DNA of 64,000 nucleotides from Tistrella mobilis (lineage in GTDB: Bacteria; Pseudomonadota; Alphaproteobacteria; Tistrellales; Tistrellaceae): positions 263,724-327,723 of the forward strand of contig NZ_JBBIAB010000003.1 of assembly GCF_039634785.1 (NCBI RefSeq). Reading direction: 5' to 3'. This document shows positions 54,537 through 63,292 of the stretch, in pieces. Position numbers and translations under genes: made by a program. Positions within the stretch are counted from its first letter, which is position 1, and the number at the start of each line of letters is the position of its first letter. The notes beneath the pieces were generated by a model that was not told the origin of the DNA, did not search any database, and saw only the letters and a program-made list of their open reading frames with translations.

Positions 54537-56612
54537 TCACCCTTCGATCTTCGAAAAATCGGCCACGGCTTCCAGCGCCGCCCGGATCTCGGACAGCAGG
54601 TGGAGCCGGTTGCGCCGACGCTCCGGCATATCGCAATTGACCGTCACACGGTCGAAGAACGCGTCGACCGGCACCCGGATCCCCGCCAGAGCCGTCATCG
54701 CCCGCTCGTATTCCTCCCCGGCCAGCGCCGCAGCGATATCCGCCCGCGCCTGCACGAGGGCGCCGTGAAGCGCCACCTCTTCGGGTTCGACCAGCAGCGC
54801 CGCATCGGCGTCGCCACCATAGGTCGTCCCGTCCTTCTTCTCTTCGATACGCACGATGTTGCTCGCCCGCCGGTACGCCGCCAGCAGGTTCGCCCCATCC
54901 TCGCCGTCCAGGAACGACTGCAGGGCCCGCACGCGCGCCAGCAGCCGAACGACGTCGTCGTCATCCACACCGGCCAGCGTCGCCGCGATCAGATCATGGC
55001 GCACGCCGCGGTCGCGCATCAAGACCTTCAACCGATCAGCGAAAAAGCCCATCAGATCGCCATGCAGGCGGTCGATGTCGATCTCGCCCAGGATCGGCCG
55101 GTAGCCTTCGGCCGCCGCCGAAATCGCCGCCTTGAGCGGCAGGCGCACGCCGGTCTCGATCAGGATGCGCAGCACGCCCAGCGCAGCACGGCGCAGCGCG
55201 AACGGATCCTTGGACCCCGTCGGCTTCTCGTCGATCGCGAAAAAGCCGGCCAGGGTGTCGAGCTTGTCGGCCAGCGCCACCGCCACCGACAAGGGGGCGG
55301 TCGGCACGCCGTCCGACGCACCGGCCGGCGCATAGTGATCGCCGATCGCCTGGGCGACCTCGGCGGGCTCGCCGTCATGGGTCGCGTAGTAGCGGCCCAT
55401 GATGCCCTGGATCTCGGGGAATTCGCCGACCATGCCGGTGACGAGATCGGCCTTGGCCAGCCGGCCCGCCCGCTCCGCCAGCGCCGGATCGGCACCCGGC
55501 ACATGGGCCGCCAGCTGTCGGGCCAGCGCCGCGATCCGCCCGGCCTTGTCGGCGACGGTGCCGAGCTTCGCCTGGAACAGGATCGCCTGCAGCCGGTCGA
55601 GACGCGCATCCAGGCGGGTCTGACGGTCGGTATCCCAGAAGAATTTGGCGTCGGCCAGGCGCGCGCGCAGCACCCGCTCGTTGCCGTGCACGATGACCTT
55701 CGCGCCTTCGGCATCGGGGGCGAGGTTGCTCACCAGCACGAAGACCGGCGCCAGACGGCCCTCGGCATCCTCGGCGACGAAATAGCGCTGATGGGTGCGC
55801 ATGGCCGAGACCAGAACCTCGGACGGCACATCCATGAAGGCATCGTCGATACGGCCGGCCAGCACGGTCGGCCATTCGACCAGCCCGGCCACCTCTTCCA
55901 GCAGGCCTTCATCGGCGCGCAGCATCAGCCCCAGATCCGAGGCGAGTGCCGCGGCATCCGATGCGATCTTCCGCCGCCGCTCGGCCGCGTCCAGCACCAC
56001 ATGGGCGCCGGCCAGCGCCGCGCGATAGCCGGCAAAGTCATGCACCTCGATCGTGGCCGGCGCCAGGAAGCGATGGCCCTGGGTGGTGTTGCCCGCGGTC
56101 AGATGGCCGAAGCGGACCGGCACCACCGCCCCGCCGAACAGGCAGAGGATCGAGCGCAGCGGCCGCACCCAGCGGATCTGATGGGCGCCCCAGCGCATGG
56201 ATTTGGGCCAGGGCAGATCGGCGAGCGCGCCCGCGATCAGCTCGGGCAGCACCTCGATGGTCGGGCGGCCCGCTTCAAACACGTCGAGGAACCAGAAACT
56301 GCCCTTGGGCGTCTCGCGCTCGATCAGCGACGAACGGTCGGCATTGTTGGCGGCGAGGAACCCCGCCAGCGCCTGTTCGGGCGCACCGACCCGCGGGCCG
56401 CGACGCTCTTCCGCCCGGTCGGGCTGGGCGTCGGCCAGATCGTGGATCACCAGGGTCAGGCGGCGCGGGGTCGAAAAGGCCTCGGCCCGGCCGAAGGTGA
56501 TCCGCTGGGCGGTCAGCCGCTCGGTCACCAGGCGCGCCAGATCGTCGGCGGCCCGGCCCTGCATGCGGGCGGGGATCTCTTCCGACAGAAGTTCGAGAAG
56601 CAGTTCGGCCAT
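54537..56612 (-). CDS. glyS: Glycine-tRNA ligase beta subunit
   Basis: A 691-residue glycyl-tRNA synthetase beta subunit. The start MAELLLELLSEEIPARMQ is the usual family opening. Central segments such as VLVSAMRTHQRYFVAEDAEG and DKLDTLAGFFAIDEKPTGSK are characteristic, and the C-terminal anticodon-binding region is complete. It starts four bases after glyQ and forms the alpha2beta2 enzyme with it. Confidence 0.97.
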   Translation of the reverse strand: MAELLLELLSEEIPARMQGRAADDLARLVTERLTAQRITFGRAEAFSTPRRLTLVIHDLADAQPDRAEERRGPRVGAPEQALAGFLAANNADRSSLIERETPKGSFWFLDVFEAGRPTIEVLPELIAGALADLPWPKSMRWGAHQIRWVRPLRSILCLFGGAVVPVRFGHLTAGNTTQGHRFLAPATIEVHDFAGYRAALAGAHVVLDAAERRRKIASDAAALASDLGLMLRADEGLLEEVAGLVEWPTVLAGRIDDAFMDVPSEVLVSAMRTHQRYFVAEDAEGRLAPVFVLVSNLAPDAEGAKVIVHGNERVLRARLADAKFFWDTDRQTRLDARLDRLQAILFQAKLGTVADKAGRIAALARQLAAHVPGADPALAERAGRLAKADLVTGMVGEFPEIQGIMGRYYATHDGEPAEVAQAIGDHYAPAGASDGVPTAPLSVAVALADKLDTLAGFFAIDEKPTGSKDPFALRRAALGVLRILIETGVRLPLKAAISAAAEGYRPILGEIDIDRLHGDLMGFFADRLKVLMRDRGVRHDLIAATLAGVDDDDVVRLLARVRALQSFLDGEDGANLLAAYRRASNIVRIEEKKDGTTYGGDADAALLVEPEEVALHGALVQARADIAAALAGEEYERAMTALAGIRVPVDAFFDRVTVNCDMPERRRNRLHLLSEIRAALEAVADFSKIEG

Positions 56613-56616
56613 GGGA

Positions 56617-57510
56617 TCAGGCCTTTCCGGCGGCAGAGACGGAGGGGCTGCCCGCAATCCAGGCCTCGCAGCAGCCCTTGGCCAGCGCCCGCACCCGGCC
56701 GATATAGGCCGCACGCTCGGTCACGCTGATCACGCCGCGCGCATCCAGCAGGTTGAAGAGATGGCTGGCCTTGATGCACTGGTCATAGGCCGGCTGGGCC
56801 AGACGTGCCGCCAGAAGGCGGGCGCATTCGGCCTCGGCATCGGCGAAGTGCCGGAACAGCATGCCCGTGTCGGCGTGCTCGAAATTGTGCGCCGAATAGT
56901 CGCGCTCGGCCCTGAGGAAGATGTCGCCATAGCGAACGCCGCGGTCGTTATAGGCCAGGTCGTAGATGTTCTCCACGCCCTGGATGAACATCGCCAGGCG
57001 TTCCAGGCCATAGGTCAGCTCACCCGAGACCGGCTCGCATTCGATGCCGCCGACCTGCTGGAAATAGGTGAACTGCGACACCTCCATGCCGTCGCACCAG
57101 ACTTCCCAGCCAAGCCCCCACGCGCCGAGGGTCGGGCTTTCCCAGTCGTCCTCGACGAAGCGGATGTCATGGACCAGCGGATCGATCCCCAGAACCGCCA
57201 GGCTGCCCAGATACAGCTCCTGCAGGTTCTCGGGCGACGGCTTCATGATCACCTGGAACTGGTAATAATGCTGCAGCCGGTTGGGGTTCTCGCCATAGCG
57301 ACCGTCGGACGGCCGGCGCGACGGCTGAACATAGGCCGCATTCCAGGCCTCGGGGCCAAGCGCCCTGAGCGTGGTGGCCGGATGGAAAGTTCCTGCGCCG
57401 ACTTCCATGTCATAGGGCTGCATGATGACGCAGCCCCGCTCCGACCAATAGTGCTGGAGACGGAGAATGATCTCCTGGAAAGACGGCGCGCCTTTGCGCT
57501 CTGTCGCCAT
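56617..57510 (-). CDS. glyQ: Glycine-tRNA ligase alpha subunit
   Basis: A 297-residue catalytic subunit of the bacterial glycyl-tRNA synthetase. Class II motifs are seen in [38 protein letters not shown] (split here by position 95-115) and [19 protein letters not shown]. The start at 57510 gives the usual N-terminus. It is the first gene of the glyQ-glyS-ppdK-meaB unit. Confidence 0.97.
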   Translation of the reverse strand: MATERKGAPSFQEIILRLQHYWSERGCVIMQPYDMEVGAGTFHPATTLRALGPEAWNAAYVQPSRRPSDGRYGENPNRLQHYYQFQVIMKPSPENLQELYLGSLAVLGIDPLVHDIRFVEDDWESPTLGAWGLGWEVWCDGMEVSQFTYFQQVGGIECEPVSGELTYGLERLAMFIQGVENIYDLAYNDRGVRYGDIFLRAERDYSAHNFEHADTGMLFRHFADAEAECARLLAARLAQPAYDQCIKASHLFNLLDARGVISVTERAAYIGRVRALAKGCCEAWIAGSPSVSAAGKA

Positions 57511-57748
57511 GCTCAGCCCGCTGATGCGTGTCGGCAATCCTGCCGCCGACCGGTTCGTTTGGTGCGGCGCGAACATAGCCGCCGGCCGGTTGAGGGTCAA
57601 GGATCGCGCGCTTCGCGCAAGATGCGTGCGCAGCCGGGCCGCCCTGCCTTCCCCCCGTTTCCGGGGGAGATGCGGCGGCGCATCTATGATTAAGGGTTGG
57701 TTAACGCCTTAAATACACGCAAAGGATGCAGCCCTGCCCGATCGGACC

Positions 57749-58000
57749 TCATCCGACCGGGCAGTCGGCGCGGCCACAGGGGCCGGCGCCCGGCACCACG
57801 AAGCTGCCGCAGCGGGCGCAGCGGTCGGCATCGGCCACCTCGCGCGCGGCACGGCGGCGGCGCGGCACATGGCGGGGTTCCCGCCGGTCTTCGCGGCGGA
57901 TCGCCTCGCGCCGCTGGCCGAAAACCCGCGCCAGCCGGGCCCCGGTGAACACGGCCAGCACAACCAGCACCAGCAGCAGAATTTTCGACAGACTGAGCAT
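57749..58000 (-). CDS. Small membrane-anchored zinc-ribbon protein
   Basis: An 83-residue protein: one N-terminal membrane helix (SLSKILLLVLVVLAVFTGAR), a highly basic middle (RREAIRREDRREPRHVPRRR) and a C-terminal zinc ribbon with CARC and CGRADC. Proteins of this plan are found near sppA-like genes in alphaproteobacteria, with no known function. It lies 13 bases after the S49 peptidase gene on the same strand. A hairpin (57734-57765) straddles the stop codon. Confidence 0.78.
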   Translation of the reverse strand: MLSLSKILLLVLVVLAVFTGARLARVFGQRREAIRREDRREPRHVPRRRRAAREVADADRCARCGSFVVPGAGPCGRADCPVG

Positions 58001-58013
58001 GACGCCGCGTCCT

Positions 58014-58889
58014 CTAAAGACCGTAGCGCGACCAGAGCGCGCGGGCTTCGACCTGCTCGACCAACCCGGCAATGGCGGCCGAACCGGCGCGCTCGGCCTG
58101 CAAGCCCAGCCTCACCCGGCCGAACAGGCCGCTACGCTCTTCGATCATGGCGAAGCGGACCGCGTCGCCGAAACGGCTGCGCATCACGCTGCGCAGATCG
58201 CCCAGCCCGTCGGCCAGCCCCAGTTCCACGGCCCGCGCGCCGACCCAGACATCGCCTTCGAACAGCGGCGTATCACCGGCTTTCTGAAGTCGCTCACCCC
58301 GGCGCTCGCGCACCACCTCGATGAAGCGCTGGTGCACCTGTTCCTGAATGCCGCCCAGCCAGGCGATATCCTCGGCCTTCTCGGGCTGGAACGGGTCGAG
58401 CCGCATCTTGGAATTGCCCATGGTATAGACCCGGCGGTCGAGCCCGAGGCGCGCCATGGCCCGGTCGAAGCCGAAGCCGGCCGAGACCACGCCGATCGAG
58501 CCGACCATCGAGGTTTCGTCGACGAAGATCTCGTCGCCGGCCATCGCCAGCCAGTAGCCGCCGCTTGCCGCGACGTCCTCGACGAAGGCGATCACCGGCA
58601 GCTTCCTTTCGGCGGCGCGCGCCCGGATATGCTTCCAGATCAGCGAGGACTGGGCCGGCGAGCCGCCGGGGGAGTTGATCACCAGCGCCACGGCCTTCGC
58701 CTCGGGCACCTTGAAGGCACGCTCGATCAGCGGCTTCAGCGCCTCGTGCGACAGGTTCGCCTGGAAGCTGCGGCCGGACATGATCATGCCCTCGAGCCGC
58801 AGCACGGCCACGACCGGCGGCGGATTGCGGAACCGCTTCACCGGCAGCAGGCGGAGCAGGCGGCGGAAGCGGCTGGGCTTGTCGGTCAA
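58014..58889 (-). CDS. sppA: S49 family signal peptide peptidase
   Basis: A 291-residue serine peptidase of the short SppA/SohB type. The nucleophile should be the serine in VAASGGYWLA and the general base the lysine in NSKMRLDPF; LVINSPGGSP and SMVGSIGVVS are family segments. No strong membrane helix is seen at the N-terminus, though PPPVVAVLRLEGMI starts the fold early. It degrades cleaved signal peptides or other membrane peptides. Confidence 0.9.
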   Translation of the reverse strand: MTDKPSRFRRLLRLLPVKRFRNPPPVVAVLRLEGMIMSGRSFQANLSHEALKPLIERAFKVPEAKAVALVINSPGGSPAQSSLIWKHIRARAAERKLPVIAFVEDVAASGGYWLAMAGDEIFVDETSMVGSIGVVSAGFGFDRAMARLGLDRRVYTMGNSKMRLDPFQPEKAEDIAWLGGIQEQVHQRFIEVVRERRGERLQKAGDTPLFEGDVWVGARAVELGLADGLGDLRSVMRSRFGDAVRFAMIEERSGLFGRVRLGLQAERAGSAAIAGLVEQVEARALWSRYGL

Positions 58890-58940
58890 GGCGGCGTGTC
58901 TCCCGGATAAAGAGGTTGGGGGATCATATCGAGTGGCCGG

Positions 58941-59000
58941 CCGGGGCTGTCAACGCCGGGCCGGGGCTATTGGCGCCGGGTCGGGCCATCAACCCCGGGA
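58941..59000. repeat. Three imperfect 20-bp tandem repeats at the methyltransferase 3' end
   Basis: Units start at 58941, 58961 and 58981 and share the pattern CCGGGGCT-N7-GCCGGG. The third copy runs into the last codons of the gene ending at 58989. The copies have diverged by several substitutions. Confidence 0.6.
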
Positions 59001-59801
59001 TGGGGTCGCGAGCGACAGCGGTGCTGCATCTTCCAGCACCGCCCGGACCGGCGGCGTCCAGTCCCGCCCCTCCCCCGCCAGCACCAGCGGCGCCAGCAGG
59101 GTAAGCGGCGCCCGCCGGCCCTTGCGGGCCTGAACGATCACCCGGCCGGCCGGCCGGCCGTCGCCCACGGTGTGCACCGGCAGAACGCGGATGTCGCCGG
59201 CGGGCCCGGCCAGCGCGGTCAGGATCTCGGCCAGCCGGTCGGCGCGCATGACGATGGTGAAGCTGCCGCCGGGCTTCAGCCGCTTCAGCCCGGCGGCGAT
59301 CCAGGCGCCGAGGCCGATCCCGTTCTCGACATGGGCGGCGCGGCGGCCGGGATCCGGCGGCGGATCGGCGCGGACCTCCTCGAGAAACGGCGGGTTGGTC
59401 AGAACATGGTCGAAGGGCTCTGCCCGCGGATCGTCCGGCCCCTGCAACCGGGCACCGACATCCGTCTCCACCACGGTCAGCGCCGCACCGGCGAGCCCCG
59501 CATTCACCCGCGCAAGCGCGGCCGCACCGGCATCGCGTTCCACGCCCACCAGCCCGAGCCCGGGCACACGGGCGGCGAGGCAGAGACCGGCCGCCCCGGC
59601 GCCGAGGCCCAGATCCAGCACCCGTTGCCCCGGCTCCGCCGGCACGGCGGCGGCCAGCAGCACCGGGTCGACCGCGGCGCGATAGCCGCGGATGAACTGA
59701 ACGAGTTGCACCCGCCGGCCCAGAAGATGATCCAGGCTGACCGTCGACGGATCGATGCCGTGACGGGCGAGCCTGTCCTGAAGATCGATCGGCGTCGCCA
59801 T
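58989..59801 (-). CDS. SAM-dependent methyltransferase, TrmN6-like
   Basis: A 270-residue class I methyltransferase. The SAM motif is VLDLGLGAGAAGLCLAAR, the acidic loop LVGVERDA, and the amino-methylating motif NPPF in HVLTNPPFLEEV. This set is that of tRNA1(Val) adenine-N6 methyltransferase relatives. The N-terminal segment LDHLLGRRVQLVQFIRGYRAAVDPVLLAAAV fits that group. ATG 59801 is chosen; a GTG two codons earlier is possible. It follows the DUF2007 gene with no gap. Confidence 0.87.
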   Translation of the reverse strand: MATPIDLQDRLARHGIDPSTVSLDHLLGRRVQLVQFIRGYRAAVDPVLLAAAVPAEPGQRVLDLGLGAGAAGLCLAARVPGLGLVGVERDAGAAALARVNAGLAGAALTVVETDVGARLQGPDDPRAEPFDHVLTNPPFLEEVRADPPPDPGRRAAHVENGIGLGAWIAAGLKRLKPGGSFTIVMRADRLAEILTALAGPAGDIRVLPVHTVGDGRPAGRVIVQARKGRRAPLTLLAPLVLAGEGRDWTPPVRAVLEDAAPLSLATPSRG

Positions 59802-59803
59802 GT

Positions 59804-60112
59804 TCACCGTCGGGGCCCCAGCATGCGCGCCACCAGCCCGGCCAGACCGCCGGTGGCCTGCGGTGCCGGCCGGCGCGGCGGGGCCGAGATCGGCGCGGTC
59901 TCCCCCAGCCCCTGCGCCGCCTCGTCGAGCAGGCGGCGGGCGCGCGGCGCCAGGGCGTCATCCACCATCAGCCGGCGCGGAAAGGCACCGATGGAACCTT
60001 CGGCCAGGCTCATCTGTTCGTCGAAGACCAGGCTGTCGATGCCTTCGGCGGCCAGAACCGCGCGTGCCCAGGACAGGCGCACCGGATCGGTGGTCAGCAA
60101 TACGACATCCAT
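59804..60112 (-). CDS. DUF2007 domain protein
   Basis: A 102-residue protein whose first 65 residues match the putative signal-transducing DUF2007 domain (LTTDPVRLSWARAVLAAEGIDSLVFDE, then PRRLMVDDALAPRARRLLDEA). The tail is Ala/Pro-rich. It is found next to this methyltransferase in many alphaproteobacteria. Function is unknown. It is divergent from the polyprenyl synthetase gene. Confidence 0.85.
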   Translation of the reverse strand: MDVVLLTTDPVRLSWARAVLAAEGIDSLVFDEQMSLAEGSIGAFPRRLMVDDALAPRARRLLDEAAQGLGETAPISAPPRRPAPQATGGLAGLVARMLGPRR

Positions 60113-60450
60113 CAGCGGCGATCCCGGGAAGGTGAGGTCATGGCCGCCTCCCGGTCAGGCGCTGAACGAAGGGCGCTGAACGGAGGGCGCGGAAGGGAGG
60201 GGGCGAGGTGAAGAGACGGTGACGGGCACCGGACATACGCGCAGCGGCTTGTGCAACGCACACGAGCGCGGCAGGATGTGCGGCGACACACTATACCCAC
60301 CCCACGCGTCGCTGCGCATCTTGACCGCGCCGCGCGCCACTTCATATGCTCCCCAGCGCCGTGCGGAGCGTCAAGCCCTGCCGGCCCCGGGTCCAACGTT
60401 GCCCTCTTTTTCAACGTTGCCCTGAAACAAGACGGATCGGCTGCTCTCTC
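60113..60450. other. Divergent intergenic region before the polyprenyl synthetase
   Basis: About 340 bases. A plus-strand promoter candidate is TTGACC (60321-60326), 18-base spacer, TATGCT (60345-60350), giving a start near 60357 and a leader of about 95 bases. An ATG at 60346 lies in the -10 box, so the upstream extension of the next frame is unlikely to be translated. Nothing else is recognised. Confidence 0.5.
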
Positions 60451-61452
60451 GTGGATGCGCGCGCACATTCCTCGCAAGAGGTCCTCTCGACCCTTCAGGC
60501 TCTGGTGGCAGATGACCTGAAGCGTGTCAATCAGGTCATCATCGACAACATGCAGAGCCAGGTGGGGCTCATCCCCCAGCTGGCCGGCCATATCGTCTCG
60601 TCCGGCGGCAAGCGGCTGAGGCCCCTGCTGCTGCTGATGTCGGCCCGGCTCTGCGGCTATGCCGGCGACCGGCACGTACCGCTGGCGGCGTGTGTGGAGT
60701 TCATCCACACCGCAACACTGCTCCATGACGACGTCGTGGACGAAAGTGAGCTGCGGCGCGGCAAGGCCACCGCCAATGCGGTCTTCGGCAACAAGGCCAG
60801 CGTGCTGGTCGGCGACTTCCTGTTCAGCCGCGCCTTTCAGCTGATGACCCGCGACGGCTCTCTGGAGGTGCTGCGCATCCTGTCGGATGCCTCGGCGGTG
60901 ATTGCAGAGGGCGAGGTGATGCAGCTGCTCACCTCCAACGATCTGGAAACCGACGAAGCGGCCTATCTGCGCGTCATCGAAAGCAAGACCGCGAAGCTGT
61001 TCGAGGCCGCCTGCCAGATCGGCCCGGTGGTCGCCGACCGTCCGGCTGCGGATATCGAAGCGCTGGCGCGCTACGGCATGGCGCTGGGCGTGATCTTCCA
61101 GCTGACCGACGACCTGCTGGACTATTCGGCAGAGCAGGCGGCGCTGGGCAAGACCATCGGCGACGATTTCCGCGAAGGCAAGATCACCCTGCCGGTGATC
61201 GTGGCCCACGAGCGCGGCACGGCCGAGGAACGGGCCTTCTGGTCCCGGACCATGGAAGAGCTGGACCAGCGCGAGGGCGACCTGGAACAGGCCATCGAGC
61301 TGATGCGCCGCCACGACGCTTTCGGCGAAACCCTGCGCCGCGCCGAGACTTACGGCGAGATCGCCCGCGCCTCGCTGCAGGGCTTCGCCGACGGGATCGA
61401 ACGCCGCACCCTGGACGAACTGATCTCGTTCTGCATCGCCCGCGGATTCTGA
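60451..61452 (+). CDS. ispB: Polyprenyl diphosphate synthase (octaprenyl type)
   Basis: A 333-residue trans-prenyltransferase. The two aspartate-rich motifs are LLHDDVVDESELRRG and QLTDDLLDYSA, and the substrate segment SGGKRLRPLLLLMSARL precedes them. It makes the isoprenoid side chain of ubiquinone; chain length (octa-, nona- or decaprenyl) cannot be told here. The start GTG 60451 is chosen because the frame upstream (from 60346) is unlike the family and overlaps the promoter, but the ribosome site is weak. Confidence 0.88.
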   Translation: MDARAHSSQEVLSTLQALVADDLKRVNQVIIDNMQSQVGLIPQLAGHIVSSGGKRLRPLLLLMSARLCGYAGDRHVPLAACVEFIHTATLLHDDVVDESELRRGKATANAVFGNKASVLVGDFLFSRAFQLMTRDGSLEVLRILSDASAVIAEGEVMQLLTSNDLETDEAAYLRVIESKTAKLFEAACQIGPVVADRPAADIEALARYGMALGVIFQLTDDLLDYSAEQAALGKTIGDDFREGKITLPVIVAHERGTAEERAFWSRTMEELDQREGDLEQAIELMRRHDAFGETLRRAETYGEIARASLQGFADGIERRTLDELISFCIARGF

Positions 61453-61510
61453 TCGAAAACCTGCTTGCAGGGGCCGCCGGATCCCGCTATAAGGCGCCCC
61501 ACGGACGCAC

Positions 61511-61587
61511 CGGAGTGTAGCTCAGCCTGGTAGAGCACCGTCTTCGGGAGGCGGGGGCCGCAGGTTCGAATCCTGCCACTCCGACCA
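61511..61587 (+). tRNA. tRNA-Pro (anticodon CGG)
   Basis: All cloverleaf parts are present in 77 bases with encoded CCA. The acceptor stem CGGAGTG pairs with CACTCCG. The anticodon stem CCGTC/GGCGG encloses the loop TTCGGGA, with CGG as anticodon. The T arm is GCAGG-TTCGAAT-CCTGC. A terminator hairpin follows at 61609-61638. Confidence 0.97.
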
Positions 61588-61608
61588 ACTTCGGTATGTC
61601 CGATCGAC

Positions 61609-61638
61609 ACACCCCGGCAGGGCAACCTGCCGGGGTGT
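61609..61638 (+). terminator. Hairpin terminator after tRNA-Pro
   Basis: A perfect 13-bp stem (ACACCCCGGCAGG and its complement) with loop GCAA lies 21 bases after the tRNA. The T tract is weak (CGTCGTTCG), but position and stem strength fit a terminator. Confidence 0.72.
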
Positions 61639-61747
61639 CGTCGTTCGGGGGACAGGCGGGCAGATCCCGCGCGCCGCAAGGGTTGCGGATGGTCTTCCCT
61701 GCACTGCGGCATTTTGCGAGGGGCAAATGTCGACTCACATTGCAACC

Positions 61748-61770
61748 TGATGGTGATCGCGGCACCATCA
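61748..61770. promoter_or_regulatory. 8-bp inverted repeat before the histidine kinase gene
   Basis: TGATGGTG and its complement CACCATCA are separated by seven bases, in the region between the tRNA terminator and the kinase gene at 61850. It could be an operator or a leader hairpin. No regulator is suggested by context. Confidence 0.35.
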
Positions 61771-61849
61771 TGCAATGCATACGGATCAAATGTGACGCGG
61801 TCGTGCCACATCCCCGGTCTGTCATCCTGAACCACCGGACCCCTCTCTC

Positions 61850-63142
61850 ATGGCTGACGGAGAAGCCCTCGACGACGCGATGGAAGACCGCGTGCAGCAC
61901 GCCGACCGGCTGCTGCGCATGGCGGTCAACCGGATTCCGGAAGCGGTGATCATCTACGACACCGATGATCGCGTCGCCTTCGTCAATCAGGCCTATTGCG
62001 ATTTCTTCCCCTATATGCCCCCGGTCGGGGAGCTGATGGGCCAGAGCTTCGAAGACGTCATCCGCCACAGCATGGTGGCACCGGGTGTCGTGCTCGATCC
62101 GCTGGCCCGGACCGATCCGGATGCCTATATCGCCAAGCGCCGCCACCGGCTGCACAACCCGAAGCCCCAGCCCTTCGAGCAGCTGACCGCCGGACGCTGG
62201 CATCTGGTCCGCGAGGTCAGGGTGCCGGGCGTCGGCTTTTTCGGCCTGCGCAGCGATATCACCGACATCAAGCAGCGCGAGATCGAGCTGAAGATGGCGC
62301 GCGACCACCTGGCCCGCCAGACCCAGCAGCTGGCGGAGGCCCGCGAGGTGGCGATCCGTGCCCGCGAGATCGCGATCGCCGCCCGCCTGGAAGCCGAGCG
62401 CGCCAACACCGCCAAATCGGAATTCCTGGCGCGGGTCAGCCACGAGTTGCGCACCCCGCTGAACGCGATCCTGGGCTTTTCCGAAATCATCCGCGATCAG
62501 CTGCTGGGCGATCAGGCGCCGCAGCGCTATGCCGAATACGCCGCCGACATTCACCATGCCGGTTCCCATCTGCTGAAGCTGATCGACGACATCCTCGACA
62601 TGGCCAAGATCGAGGCCGGCCGGCTGGATCTGATGGTCGACGAGGTGGATCTCCACGGCCTGCTGCGCGAGCTGGTGCACACCTGCCGGCCGCTGGCCCG
62701 CCGGAACACCAACCGGTTCGAGACGCAGATCCCCAACGACATCGGCACGTTGAAAGGCGATGTCACCCGGCTGCGGCAGGTGGTGCTGAACCTTCTGTCC
62801 AATGCCTGCAAATTCACCCGCGGCGGCGCGGTGACCCTGGCCGCCCGACGGCTCGGCTCCGTCGACGGCCGGGGCGACCTGATCGAAATTACGGTCACCG
62901 ATACCGGCATCGGCATGACCGAGGCGCAGCTTGCCCGGGTTTTCGAAGATTTCATCCAGGCCGATGCCTCCATCGCCCGCACCTATGGCGGCACGGGGCT
63001 GGGCCTGCCGATCTGCCGGCGGCTCTGCCTGCTGATGGGTGGGGATATCCGCCTGGACAGCAGCCCCGGCAGGGGCACCATCGCCCGGGTGATCCTGCCG
63101 GTGGCCGGCCCGCCCGGCATTCGCCCCGCCCCGGCCGACTGA
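61850..63142 (+). CDS. PAS domain sensor histidine kinase
   Basis: A 430-residue cytoplasmic histidine kinase. A PAS domain occupies about 20-140 (RIPEAVIIYDTDDRVAFVNQ), a coiled-coil linker 140-190, the dimerisation domain follows with phospho-acceptor His198 (FLARVSHELRTPLN), then the ATPase domain with QVVLNLLSNACKFT, VTDTGIGM and GGTGLGLPI. No membrane segment and no receiver domain are present, and no response regulator gene adjoins, so it is an orphan kinase whose partner is elsewhere. Similar PAS kinases act in alphaproteobacterial cell-cycle or stress phosphorelays. Confidence 0.92.
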   Translation: MADGEALDDAMEDRVQHADRLLRMAVNRIPEAVIIYDTDDRVAFVNQAYCDFFPYMPPVGELMGQSFEDVIRHSMVAPGVVLDPLARTDPDAYIAKRRHRLHNPKPQPFEQLTAGRWHLVREVRVPGVGFFGLRSDITDIKQREIELKMARDHLARQTQQLAEAREVAIRAREIAIAARLEAERANTAKSEFLARVSHELRTPLNAILGFSEIIRDQLLGDQAPQRYAEYAADIHHAGSHLLKLIDDILDMAKIEAGRLDLMVDEVDLHGLLRELVHTCRPLARRNTNRFETQIPNDIGTLKGDVTRLRQVVLNLLSNACKFTRGGAVTLAARRLGSVDGRGDLIEITVTDTGIGMTEAQLARVFEDFIQADASIARTYGGTGLGLPICRRLCLLMGGDIRLDSSPGRGTIARVILPVAGPPGIRPAPAD

Positions 63143-63292
63143 CGCACCCCGCAACCATAAGGCGTTGCATCCAGCGACACGTCCCCGACAGCGCTTGCTA
63201 TTTCTCGCAAGGGTTGTTCATATAGGATTCAAAACAACATTAGGGTTTGCAACGACCGCAGCCGGCAGACGGATGCGGACGAAGGGGGGATG

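Noticed and set aside
60346-60450. N-terminal extension of the polyprenyl synthase from ATG 60346
   Set aside because: The extension is Cys/Pro/Arg-rich, unlike the family, and its ATG falls in the likely -10 box.
61511-61849. tRNA-Pro as an integration site for a mobile element
   Set aside because: No integrase, direct repeat of the tRNA 3' end or change in gene style follows; the next gene is a normal histidine kinase.
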